From an uncultured Clostridia bacterium (lineage in GTDB: Bacteria; Bacillota; Clostridia; UMGS1883): a stretch of DNA of 10,868 bases. Both the position numbers and the translations under genes were made by a program. How positions within the stretch are numbered: the first letter of the stretch is position 1; the number at the start of each line of letters is the position of its first letter. The DNA lies in NCBI GenBank assembly GCA_947629615.1, contig CANRER010000042.1, forward strand, positions 1-10,868, given 5' to 3'. Positions 1-5,699 of this stretch are shown piece after piece. The notes below the pieces were generated by a model that worked only from the letters and a program-made list of their open reading frames with translations, did not search any database and had not been told where the DNA came from.

Positions 1-41
1 GAAAATTTTTGGCAAATATTTTTTGTGAAAAGGACGCTTCA

Positions 42-977
42 ATGAGAAAATTATATCTTTTCCCCGCAATATCGCTTGCGCTGTGTATGGCCGCCGCCGC
101 GCGAGGGCCTGCCGCCGCCTTGGAAAGCCCCGCCGCCGTAAGGGCCGCCTTGGCCATGACGGGCGGCCTGCGCCCCGCCGAGCCTGCCTCCGCCGCTCCC
201 GAACCGACTGTTGTTTCCGAACCCGCTCCCGCCGCGGAGCCTACATACCAGAAGGTGGCCGCCTCGGCGGAGGTCAAAGCCGAAATCCCCGTATCCAACC
301 TTGCCGAGGCCGATTTTTCCCAAGCGGAGCTGCTCTCCTTGCCCGACGAGCAGCGCGGCGGAACGGTGCTTATCCTGCACACCCATGGCAGCGAGTCCTA
401 CGCTCCGTCGGCAAAGTACGACTACGAGCCGGAGGAGGATATCCGCACCTCGGACAAGGAATTTAACGTCGTCCGCGTGGGGGACGAAATCGAGCGCGCT
501 CTGACGGAAAAGGGCGTTTCGGTAATTCACGACAGAACTCTCTGCGACCGGCCCTCGTATAACGCCAGCTACAGCAAGTCGCTGGCGGTGGCGAAAAAGT
601 ATCTTAACGAGAACCCGAATATTAAAGTGATTTTGGACGTTCACCGCGACAGCATAGAGGGCGACGACGGAAGCCCGGTAAAGGTGCTGGCCCGCGAGGG
701 CGTGGCAAAGCTGATGTTCGTGGTCGGCACCGATAAAAGCGGCCTCAGTCACCCGCTCTGGCGGCAGAATTTGGCCTTTGCCCTAAAGCTGCAGCAGAGC
801 GTTGGCCAAAGCGAGCCGGAGCTTTTCCGCGCCGTCAATCTGCGCAAGAACCGCTTTAATCAGCAGCTTTCGCCCGGCAGCCTTATCCTTGAGGTCGGCT
901 CCGACGCCAATACCCTCGACGAAGCCCTCGCCGCCGCCCGCATCTTTGGACAAAAGCTGGGCGAATACTTGAAGTAA
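42..977 (+). CDS. spoIIP: Stage II sporulation protein P (SpoIIP), peptidoglycan amidase/endopeptidase
   Basis: SpoIIP degrades septal peptidoglycan together with SpoIID and SpoIIM (the DMP complex) and drives engulfment of the forespore; it is membrane-anchored and acts outside the mother-cell membrane. Seen here, numbering from the ATG at 42: a short hydrophobic N-terminal anchor (about residues 3-20), an Ala/Pro/Glu-rich low-complexity linker to about residue 100, then the SpoIIP catalytic domain with HTHGSESY (H113), DVHRDS (H201) and LEVGSD (E284). Their spacing agrees with the catalytic H/H/E residues I recall for the B. subtilis protein. At 311 aa it is shorter than B. subtilis SpoIIP (about 400 aa), mainly in the linker. 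The ATG at 42 is chosen over an in-frame TTG at 9 because AAAGGA (about 29-34) lies 7-8 bases upstream and the hydrophobic anchor starts right after it. The usual upstream neighbour (gpr) would lie outside the window. No hairpin terminator follows. Confidence 0.93.
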   Translation: MRKLYLFPAISLALCMAAAARGPAAALESPAAVRAALAMTGGLRPAEPASAAPEPTVVSEPAPAAEPTYQKVAASAEVKAEIPVSNLAEADFSQAELLSLPDEQRGGTVLILHTHGSESYAPSAKYDYEPEEDIRTSDKEFNVVRVGDEIERALTEKGVSVIHDRTLCDRPSYNASYSKSLAVAKKYLNENPNIKVILDVHRDSIEGDDGSPVKVLAREGVAKLMFVVGTDKSGLSHPLWRQNLAFALKLQQSVGQSEPELFRAVNLRKNRFNQQLSPGSLILEVGSDANTLDEALAAARIFGQKLGEYLK

Positions 978-1001
978 GCATAAAAAAATTCAAAAAAAGT
1001 A

Positions 1002-1030
1002 TTGACAAACCGAGGGTTATATAGTATAAT
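1002..1030 (+). promoter_or_regulatory. Consensus housekeeping promoter of the tRNA operon
   Basis: TTGACA at 1002-1007 and TATAAT at 1025-1030 are both perfect matches to the vegetative sigma-A consensus and are separated by exactly 17 bases. The expected start is near 1037, about 15 bases before the first tRNA. A perfect-consensus promoter is typical of stable RNA operons. It begins only 24 bases after the spoIIP stop codon. Confidence 0.93.
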
Positions 1031-1051
1031 AGCTAAGTCAACCACAGATAT

Positions 1052-1127
1052 TCCTCAATAGCTCAGTCGGTAGAGCATGCGGCTGTTAACCGCAGGGTCG
1101 TTGGTTCGAGTCCAACTTGAGGAGCCA
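1052..1127 (+). tRNA. tRNA-Asn (anticodon GTT)
   Basis: A complete 76-base cloverleaf with encoded CCA. Acceptor arms TCCTCAA (1052-1058) and TTGAGGA (1117-1123) pair, followed by discriminator G (1124) and CCA (1125-1127). The anticodon stem is TGCGG/CCGCA around loop CTGTTAA, with GTT at 1085-1087. The T arm contains GGTTCGAGTCC. The U1-A72 first pair and G discriminator fit bacterial tRNA-Asn. It is the first gene of a three-tRNA operon, separated by only 3 bases from the next. Confidence 0.96.
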
Positions 1128-1130
1128 TTC

Positions 1131-1205
1131 GGCCCGATGGTCAAGAGGTTAAGACACCGCCCTTTCACGGCGGTATCGGGGGTTCAATTCCCCCTCGGGT
1201 CACCA
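1131..1205 (+). tRNA. tRNA-Glu (anticodon TTC)
   Basis: A complete 75-base cloverleaf with encoded CCA. Acceptor arms GGCCCGA (1131-1137) and TCGGGTC (1195-1201) pair with one G-U, discriminator A (1202), CCA 1203-1205. The anticodon stem CCGCC/GGCGG encloses CTTTCAC with TTC at 1164-1166. The T arm is GGGGG TTCAATT CCCCC. Co-transcribed with the flanking tRNAs. Confidence 0.96.
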
Positions 1206-1229
1206 GCGGAGGCCGAGCCTTCGCTAAAC

Positions 1230-1306
1230 GGGCCATTAGCTCAGTTGGTTAGAGCATCCGGCTCATAACCGGACGGTCCAAGGTTCGAGTCCTTGATGGC
1301 CCACCA
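1230..1306 (+). tRNA. tRNA with CAT anticodon; probably tRNA-Ile2 (lysidine-modified), alternatively elongator tRNA-Met
   Basis: A complete 77-base cloverleaf with encoded CCA. Acceptor arms GGGCCAT (1230-1236) and ATGGCCC (1296-1302), discriminator A (1303), CCA 1304-1306. The anticodon stem TCCGG/CCGGA encloses CTCATAA with CAT at 1264-1266. It is not an initiator: the first acceptor pair is matched and the anticodon stem lacks the three consecutive G-C pairs of tRNA-fMet. The C4-G69 and C5-G68 acceptor pairs, which I recall as recognition elements for the lysidine synthetase TilS in E. coli, and the overall likeness to Bacillus/Clostridium tRNA-Ile2 favour Ile2. The tRNA call is firm; the amino acid is moderately sure. 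Confidence 0.93.
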
Positions 1307-1311
1307 CATTG

Positions 1312-1347
1312 TCGGAACAAGCGTTACATCGCTTGTTCCGATTTTTT
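1312..1347 (+). terminator. Rho-independent terminator of the tRNA operon
   Basis: A perfect 12-bp stem, TCGGAACAAGCG (1312-1323) with CGCTTGTTCCGA (1330-1341), encloses a 6-base loop and is followed by six T (1342-1347). It begins 5 bases after the CCA of the last tRNA. Confidence 0.95.
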
Positions 1348-1624
1348 ATGCAAAAATCGGAATGGGGCACGCTTGCAGAGTTGACGTATTGCTATGCATG
1401 TGTCAAGGGTTAGTTGAGCTGAAATAAGTGGGTGATGAAAAAACTATGAAATGGGTTGCACGAGACTGTATCATGGCGAGTAGGCATCTTCGTTTTTGAT
1501 ACTTTTTATTTCCACACATCACATTATTTATACAAAGGAAACGATTACTCTGTTCAATTGAAGAACAGTTTTTTGCCGTGATTTTTTATCCGTAACGGAG
1601 CATACTAACCGCGAGGTGAAAAAA
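1348..1624 (+). other. AT-richer intergenic spacer without a supported gene
   Basis: Between the tRNA terminator and the Rieske oxidoreductase start there is no ORF with a ribosome binding site and coding character. It holds an imperfect inverted repeat at 1381-1406 (TTGACGTAT and ATGTGTCAA, 9 bp including two G-T pairs, around an 8-base loop) and a terminator-like hairpin at 1550-1574. No convincing -35/-10 pair was found for the downstream gene. The base composition is visibly less GC-rich than the flanking genes. Confidence 0.6.
1550..1574 (+). terminator. Weak terminator-like hairpin in the leader of the Rieske oxidoreductase gene
   Basis: CTGTTC (1550-1555) and GAACAG (1563-1568) form a 6-bp stem with a 7-base loop, immediately followed by six T (1569-1574). 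It lies about 50 bases upstream of the start at 1625. It may be a second terminator for read-through from the left or an attenuator in the leader RNA. The stem is short, so its strength is doubtful. Confidence 0.45.
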
Positions 1625-2950
1625 ATGAGCGGCAAAACAGCTTCATTAAATCAAAAATCGGTATGGGCAAGCGGCGCGTCGCTGCCGAGGTTTCCTCGTT
1701 TGGAGGAGGACAAAAAGACCGACGTACTAATCATGGGCGGAGGTATGTGCGGAATTTTATGCGCATATTTTTTGCGGCGCGAGGGCGTGGACTGCGTTTT
1801 GGTCGAAGGCGGCGAAATTGCCGGAGGGATAACAAAGAACACTACGGCGAAAATCACATCTCTGCACGGGCTGATATATGCCGATCTAACGCGCAAGTTC
1901 GGCCGGGAAAAGGCGAAAATGTATCTGGACGCAAATCAATCGGCGCTTGAGGAATACGCCCGGCTGTGCGAGGGGATAGAATGCGGCTTTGAGCGAAAAA
2001 GCGCGTACACCTACTCTCTGACCGACCGAGCCAAAATCGAGGCGGAGGTCGAGGCGGCGAACGCTCTCGGCTTCGGCGCGGAGCTTGTCGGTGAACTCCC
2101 GCTTGCGTTTGAAACGGTCGGGGCGGTGCGGTTCCCCAATCAGGCGCAGTTCGACCCGCTGCGGTTTATAGCGGGGATCTGCCAAAATCTCAATATATAC
2201 GAGCATACCTTTATCCACGGCGTCGCTCCGCACGCCGCGATGACGGCGGATTGCAGAATTTCCGCCGACAAAATTATCGTCGCCACGCATTTCCCGTTCA
2301 TTAACAAACACGGGAGCTATTTTATGAAGCTGTACCAGCAGCGTTCTTATGTCGCGGCGTTTGAGAACGCGCCCGACCTCGACGGAATGTACGTGGACGA
2401 AGCCGATAAGGGTATGTCGTTCCGCAACTGCGGCAATCTGCTCATCATCGGCGGCGGGAGCCGCAGAACGGGCGGGAAGTGCGGCGCGTGGAGCGATATA
2501 CTCGGCTTCGCGAAAAAATACTATCCGAACGCGGCCCCGAAATTTTTCTGGGCGGCGCAGGACTGCATCAGCCTCGACAAGGTTCCGTATATCGGCCGGT
2601 ATTCCAAAAGCACGCCCGACCTTTACGTCGCGACGGGCTTTAACAAATGGGGAATGACCTCGTCGATGGCCGCCGCGAGGATTTTGACCGATATGGTATT
2701 GAACAGGGACAATGAATACGCCGAGGTATTTTCCCCGCAGAGGAGTATGCTTACGCCCCAGCTGTTTGCCAACATCGCGGAGTCGGCCGTAAATTTGCTT
2801 ACGCCGACGGCAAAACGCTGCCCGCACATGGGCTGCGCGCTGAAATGGAACAAGGCGGAGCATACGTGGGACTGCCCCTGCCACGGCTCGCGGTTTGAGG
2901 CGGACGGGGTCTTGATTGACAACCCCGCGACGGGAAACGCCGAGCTGTAA
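1625..2950 (+). CDS. FAD-dependent oxidoreductase with C-terminal Rieske [2Fe-2S] domain (YhfW-like)
   Basis: A 441-aa cytoplasmic protein with a DAO-type FAD-binding fold fused to a Rieske iron-sulfur domain. Near the N-terminus a beta strand leads into GGGMCG (residues 38-43), the GxGxxG dinucleotide loop, followed by an acidic residue at the end of the next strand (VLVEGGE). The middle carries the conserved ATGFNKWGMTSS stretch of this family. The Rieske domain has CPHMGC and CPCHGS: cluster ligands C399, H401, C417 and H420, plus C404 and C419 placed for the stabilising disulfide, so the cluster site looks intact. The family (B. subtilis YhfW and relatives) has no established substrate that I know of. 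The ATG at 1625 is preferred over the in-frame GTG at 1616 because GAGGTG (1613-1618) is then a well-spaced ribosome binding site, whereas the GTG lies inside it. The gene stands alone, converging on the dehydrogenase gene to its right. Confidence 0.9.
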   Translation: MSGKTASLNQKSVWASGASLPRFPRLEEDKKTDVLIMGGGMCGILCAYFLRREGVDCVLVEGGEIAGGITKNTTAKITSLHGLIYADLTRKFGREKAKMYLDANQSALEEYARLCEGIECGFERKSAYTYSLTDRAKIEAEVEAANALGFGAELVGELPLAFETVGAVRFPNQAQFDPLRFIAGICQNLNIYEHTFIHGVAPHAAMTADCRISADKIIVATHFPFINKHGSYFMKLYQQRSYVAAFENAPDLDGMYVDEADKGMSFRNCGNLLIIGGGSRRTGGKCGAWSDILGFAKKYYPNAAPKFFWAAQDCISLDKVPYIGRYSKSTPDLYVATGFNKWGMTSSMAAARILTDMVLNRDNEYAEVFSPQRSMLTPQLFANIAESAVNLLTPTAKRCPHMGCALKWNKAEHTWDCPCHGSRFEADGVLIDNPATGNAEL

Positions 2951-3035
2951 CGCTTGTTTTCGGTTTTGCCGCGCTTCGGCAAAACAAAGCGGCGGCACAG
3001 CCCGCGCCGTGCCGCCGCCCTAAAGCGTTATTTTT
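2948..3035. terminator. Compound terminator shared by two convergent genes
   Basis: Three nested stems are visible. An inner 9-bp hairpin has arms GTTTTGCCG (2963-2971) and CGGCAAAAC (2977-2985). A GC-rich 10-bp hairpin has arms GCGGCGGCAC (2989-2998) and GTGCCGCCGC (3009-3018). An outer 8-bp stem, TAACGCTT (2948-2955, starting with the stop codon of the left gene) and AAGCGTTA (3023-3030), closes both and is followed on the plus strand by TTTTT (3031-3035). Read on the minus strand, the GC-rich hairpin is followed directly by TTTGTTTT (2988-2981), a normal terminator for the dehydrogenase gene arriving from the right. Confidence 0.8.
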
Positions 3036-3067
3036 ACAGAAGCCGTTTCGGGGAGGCCCGCCGCTCC

Positions 3068-4696
3068 CTACTCCTCTATCATATAAGGATAATTTATATC
3101 GGCGCTCGGCACAAAGTTTTCCTTTGTGCACTTGATGTTCACCCAGCGGATAAGGTTGAACACGCTGCCGGCCTTATCGTTGGTGCCGCTGGCGCGCGCG
3201 CCGCCGAAGGGCTGCTGGCCGACTACCGCGCCGGTGGGCTTATCGTTAATGTAAAAGTTGCCGGCGGCGTTATTGAGGGCGGCCTCCATATGGATTATGG
3301 CCTCGCGGTCCTGCGCGAAAATCGCGCCGGTCAGCGCGTACGCGCTGGTGGTGTCGCAAAGCTCGAGCGTTTCGTCAAGCTTGTCGTCGTCGTAGACGTA
3401 AATCGTGATGACGGGGCCGAAGATCTCCTCGACCATAGACTTGAAGTCGGGCTTTTTGGCGAGAATTACCGTGGGGTATACGAACCAGCCCTTGCTGTCG
3501 TCGTAGGAGCCGCAAAGCACCTCGGCGTCGGGCGATTCGTTGGCGTAGTCTATGTAGGACTTGATGTTGTCGAAGGAGGCCTTGTCGATAACCGCGCCCA
3601 TAAAGGTGGTGAAGTCGCTGACGTCGCCGACCTTCAGCTTGGCGGCCTCGGCGAGAACGCGGGTCTTTACGTCCTCCCAGATGCTCGCGGGGATATATGC
3701 GCGGGAGGCGGCGGAGCATTTTTGGCCCTGATACTCGAACGCGCCGCGCACAATAGCCGCCGAGAGAGCCTCCACGTCGGCGCTCTTGTGGGCGAAAATG
3801 AAGTCCTTGCCGCCGGTTTCGCCGACTATCCTCGGGTAGCTCTTATACGTGGCTATATTTTGGCCGACGGTGGTCCACACGCCGCTGAACACCTTGGTCG
3901 AGCCGGTGAAGTGGAAGCCGCCGAAGTCGGGGTGAGGGATAACGTACTTGCTGATGTCCACGCCGCGGCAGGGAATGAAGTTGATAACGCCCGCGGGGAG
4001 GCCGGCCTCCATCATGAGGCGCATGAAATAGTAATTTGAAAGCACGGCCGTGGTAGAGGGCTTCCAAAGCACGGTATTGCCCATAACGGCGGGGGCGAGA
4101 GCCAGATTGCCGCCGATGGAGGTGAAGTTAAAGGGCGTGAGCGCGGTAACGAAGCCGTCCAGCGGGCGGAACTCGTTGCGGTCCCAAATTGCGCCGACGC
4201 TGTTTGGCTGCTGCTTGTAAAGCTCCTGCGCGTTGTATACATTGTAGCGTATAAAGTCGGTCAGCTCGCAGGCGGAGTCGATTTCGGCCTGAAAGGCGGT
4301 TTTGCTCTGGCCGAGCATGGTGGCCGCGTTCATCTTGGCCCTCCACGGCCCGGCGAGCAGCTCGGCGCACTTCATAAATATAGAGGCGCGGTGCTCCCAC
4401 GGCATAACGGCCCAGCTCTTTTTTGCGGCCATGGCCGCGTCGATAGCCATTTTCAGCTCCTTTTCGCCGGCCATCGAGCATTCGGCTATCACGTGATGAT
4501 GGTCATGGGGCATGGTTATCTTGACGGTGTTTTCGGTGTAGATTTCCTCGCCGCCGATTATGAGCGGAATTTTGACGACGGTTTCGCTCTGACGCTTAAG
4601 CTCGGCCTTAAGGGCGGCCTTTTCCTTGCTTGCGGGCATATAGCCGAAAATCGGTTCGTTCTTCGGCTCGTGTATTTTGAAATATGCGTTGTTCAT
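3068..4696 (-). CDS. pruA: L-glutamate gamma-semialdehyde (delta-1-pyrroline-5-carboxylate) dehydrogenase
   Basis: This NAD-linked aldehyde dehydrogenase oxidises L-glutamate gamma-semialdehyde, in equilibrium with pyrroline-5-carboxylate, to L-glutamate in proline, arginine and ornithine breakdown; it is cytoplasmic. At 542 aa it has the length of the free-standing P5C dehydrogenase subfamily. Seen: the oxyanion-hole Asn in TPFNFT (N190), the NAD-site FTGSTKVF (263-270), general-base Glu in VGETGGKD (E293), nucleophilic Cys in YQGQKCSAASR (C327), EEIFGP (423-428), and a C-terminal QPFGGARASGTND stretch typical of P5C dehydrogenases. The start at 4696 has a strong ribosome binding site on the minus strand (AAGGAAGGA, about 4710-4702). 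No PutA-type proline dehydrogenase is adjacent, so the source of P5C (separate proline dehydrogenase, ornithine aminotransferase) must lie elsewhere. The gene is monocistronic, with its own promoter and a shared terminator. The rocA name is an alternative. Confidence 0.93.
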   Translation of the reverse strand: MNNAYFKIHEPKNEPIFGYMPASKEKAALKAELKRQSETVVKIPLIIGGEEIYTENTVKITMPHDHHHVIAECSMAGEKELKMAIDAAMAAKKSWAVMPWEHRASIFMKCAELLAGPWRAKMNAATMLGQSKTAFQAEIDSACELTDFIRYNVYNAQELYKQQPNSVGAIWDRNEFRPLDGFVTALTPFNFTSIGGNLALAPAVMGNTVLWKPSTTAVLSNYYFMRLMMEAGLPAGVINFIPCRGVDISKYVIPHPDFGGFHFTGSTKVFSGVWTTVGQNIATYKSYPRIVGETGGKDFIFAHKSADVEALSAAIVRGAFEYQGQKCSAASRAYIPASIWEDVKTRVLAEAAKLKVGDVSDFTTFMGAVIDKASFDNIKSYIDYANESPDAEVLCGSYDDSKGWFVYPTVILAKKPDFKSMVEEIFGPVITIYVYDDDKLDETLELCDTTSAYALTGAIFAQDREAIIHMEAALNNAAGNFYINDKPTGAVVGQQPFGGARASGTNDKAGSVFNLIRWVNIKCTKENFVPSADINYPYMIEE

Positions 4697-4733
4697 GTGT
4701 ATCCTTCCTTCCGTAATTTAGTTTCCTATAAAT

Positions 4734-4761
4734 ATTATAGTATTTTTTGAGAATTTGTCAA
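4734..4761 (-). promoter_or_regulatory. Consensus promoter of the P5C dehydrogenase gene
   Basis: On the minus strand TTGACA (4761-4756) and TATAAT (4739-4734) are both exact consensus hexamers with a 16-base spacer. The predicted start is about 30 bases upstream of the ATG at 4696. It lies downstream of the terminator of the GT51 gene, so the dehydrogenase is probably transcribed independently. Confidence 0.85.
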
Positions 4762-4782
4762 GGGTAAAAAAGCCGGTTTAAT

Positions 4783-4823
4783 AAAAAATGCACATCCGCA
4801 GCTTGATAGGACGTGCGTTTTTT
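4783..4823. terminator. Terminator downstream of the GT51 gene, usable in both directions
   Basis: Arms GCACATCC (4790-4797) and GGACGTGC (4809-4816) pair over 8 positions with one wobble, around an 11-base loop. On the minus strand the stem runs into six T after one base (4788-4783); on the plus strand into six T (4818-4823). It follows immediately after the original-frame stop of the GT51 gene at 4825. Confidence 0.85.
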
Positions 4824-4824
4824 A

Positions 4825-5494
4825 TTATTCCCCCACGCCGAGGGCGGCGGCCTCGCTCTCGGTGACGTAGCCCTCGGCGAGCATCTTTTTCACGACCGCG
4901 ACGCGGCGTTGCTCGGCGAGGTCGGGGTTCTTTGTCGGCGCGTATACCGACGGGGCGTTCGGTATGCCGGCCAGCATGGTGCTTTCGCGGCCGTCCATGG
5001 GCGGCCTCGCCCACGCTGTAATAGCCGTCGCCGAAGTAAATGCTGTTGACGTAAAGCTCCAGTATCTCGTCCTTGGTGAACTCCTTTTCCATGCGCACGG
5101 CGAGGAAGGCCTCGGCGATTTTTTTCACAAGGTCGCGCCGCTTTGGAAAATAGTAATTTTTTATAAGCTGCTGAGTTATGGTGCTGCCGCCCTCCTTAAG
5201 CTCGCCGTCGCGCAGGTCTACCATCAGCGCGCGGGCTATGCCCAGCGGGTCTATGCCGAAATGCAGGCGGAAGCGGTGATCCTCGGCGGCGACAACGGCG
5301 TCCTTATATATATCGGGCAGCTCGGCAAGCGGCGTGAAGCTCGCCTTGGCGCGGGATTCGGCAGCAGCGGCGGCAAGGCTTTTTTCTTTTATAAGAGCCT
5401 TGTATTCGCCGTAGCCGAGCAGCGTCAGCAAAGCCCCCGCCCCGACGAGCAGTATCAGCGCCGCGCACAGCAGCTTTCTTATGAGTTTCAGCAT
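4825..5494 (-). pseudogene. Monofunctional peptidoglycan glycosyltransferase (GT51, MtgA-like), frameshifted
   Basis: GT51 enzymes polymerise glycan strands from lipid II at the outer face of the membrane. From the ATG at 5494 (ribosome binding site AAGGAGGG at 5509-5502): a membrane segment (about residues 4-27), then the family motifs EDHRFRLHFG (catalytic E71), GGSTITQQLIKN (102-113), KKIAEAFLAVRMEKEFTKDEILELYVN with E128, and the start of motif V at GEAAHG (162-167). From there the open frame turns into an Arg-rich tail running to 4778, as expected for out-of-frame GC-rich DNA. The correct continuation, DGRESTMLAGIPNAPSVYAP followed by an EQRR...KKMLAEGYVTESEA end, is in another frame from about 4998 to the stop at 4825-4827. 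The conserved YFGK-type residues that join the two parts are missing, so roughly ten codons plus a frame change have been lost. The intact gene would encode about 230-240 aa, normal for a monofunctional transglycosylase. A sequencing or assembly error is the main alternative. Confidence 0.85.
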
Positions 5495-5527
5495 ATCGCC
5501 GCCCTCCTTTTTTCTTCCTTTGTATTA

Positions 5528-5556
5528 ATTATACCAAATTTCGCGTTACATTTCCA
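5528..5556 (-). promoter_or_regulatory. Extended -10 promoter for the GT51 gene
   Basis: On the minus strand TATAAT (5533-5528) is preceded directly by TGG (5536-5534), an extended -10. A weaker -35, TGGAAA (5556-5551), lies 17 bases upstream. The start would fall about 15-20 bases upstream of the ribosome binding site of the gene beginning at 5494. Confidence 0.65.
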
Positions 5557-5557
5557 T

Positions 5558-5575
5558 TAAATTATTATTAATTTA
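5558..5575. promoter_or_regulatory. AT-only palindrome between divergent promoters, possible operator
   Basis: TAAATTATTATTAATTTA is a 7-bp inverted repeat with a 4-base centre. It abuts the -35 of the minus-strand GT51 promoter and lies 43 bases upstream of the -35 of the GH30 promoter. It could be a regulator binding site, but AT-rich palindromes arise easily by chance. Confidence 0.25.
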
Positions 5576-5617
5576 TTCGGCACACAATTTTTAAGGCGGG
5601 CTTTTTTCACCCTATTA

Positions 5618-5646
5618 TTGACAAGCGCGAAGATGTATGATAAAAT
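5618..5646 (+). promoter_or_regulatory. Promoter of the GH30/stalk-protein operon
   Basis: TTGACA (5618-5623) is a perfect -35; after 17 bases comes TAAAAT (5641-5646), one mismatch from the -10 consensus, preceded by TGA (5638-5640), an extended -10 element. The expected start near 5653 leaves a leader of about 47 bases containing the ribosome binding site AAAGGAG (5685-5691). Confidence 0.82.
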
Positions 5647-5699
5647 ATATGGTATAGAGATTTACGCTGTTAAAAGCGGCGCATAAAGGAGAATGAAAA

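Noticed and set aside
9..41. In-frame TTG start giving an 11-residue longer SpoIIP
   Set aside because: No ribosome binding site precedes it, while the ATG at 42 has AAAGGA at good spacing and starts the hydrophobic anchor.
1077..1268. Plus-strand ORF of 63 codons
   Set aside because: It lies across the three tRNA genes and has no independent coding evidence.
1428..1499. Small ORF of 23 codons starting with GTG in the spacer
   Set aside because: No ribosome binding site and no recognisable peptide features.
1886..2998. 370-codon minus-strand ORF
   Set aside because: Antisense to the Rieske oxidoreductase, whose motifs are clear; it is an effect of GC-biased codon positions.
2954..4039. 361-codon plus-strand ORF
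   Set aside because: Antisense shadow of the P5C dehydrogenase, without family motifs, and it starts inside the terminator.
4778..4997. Arg-rich C-terminal tail of the GT51 ORF as a real domain
   Set aside because: The same DNA in the neighbouring frame encodes the expected conserved end of the GT51 domain, so the tail is a frameshift product.
5541..5553. Possible catabolite-control (cre) site upstream of the GH30 gene
   Set aside because: TGTAACGCGAAA on the minus strand misses key consensus positions (CG is displaced and the right half does not match).
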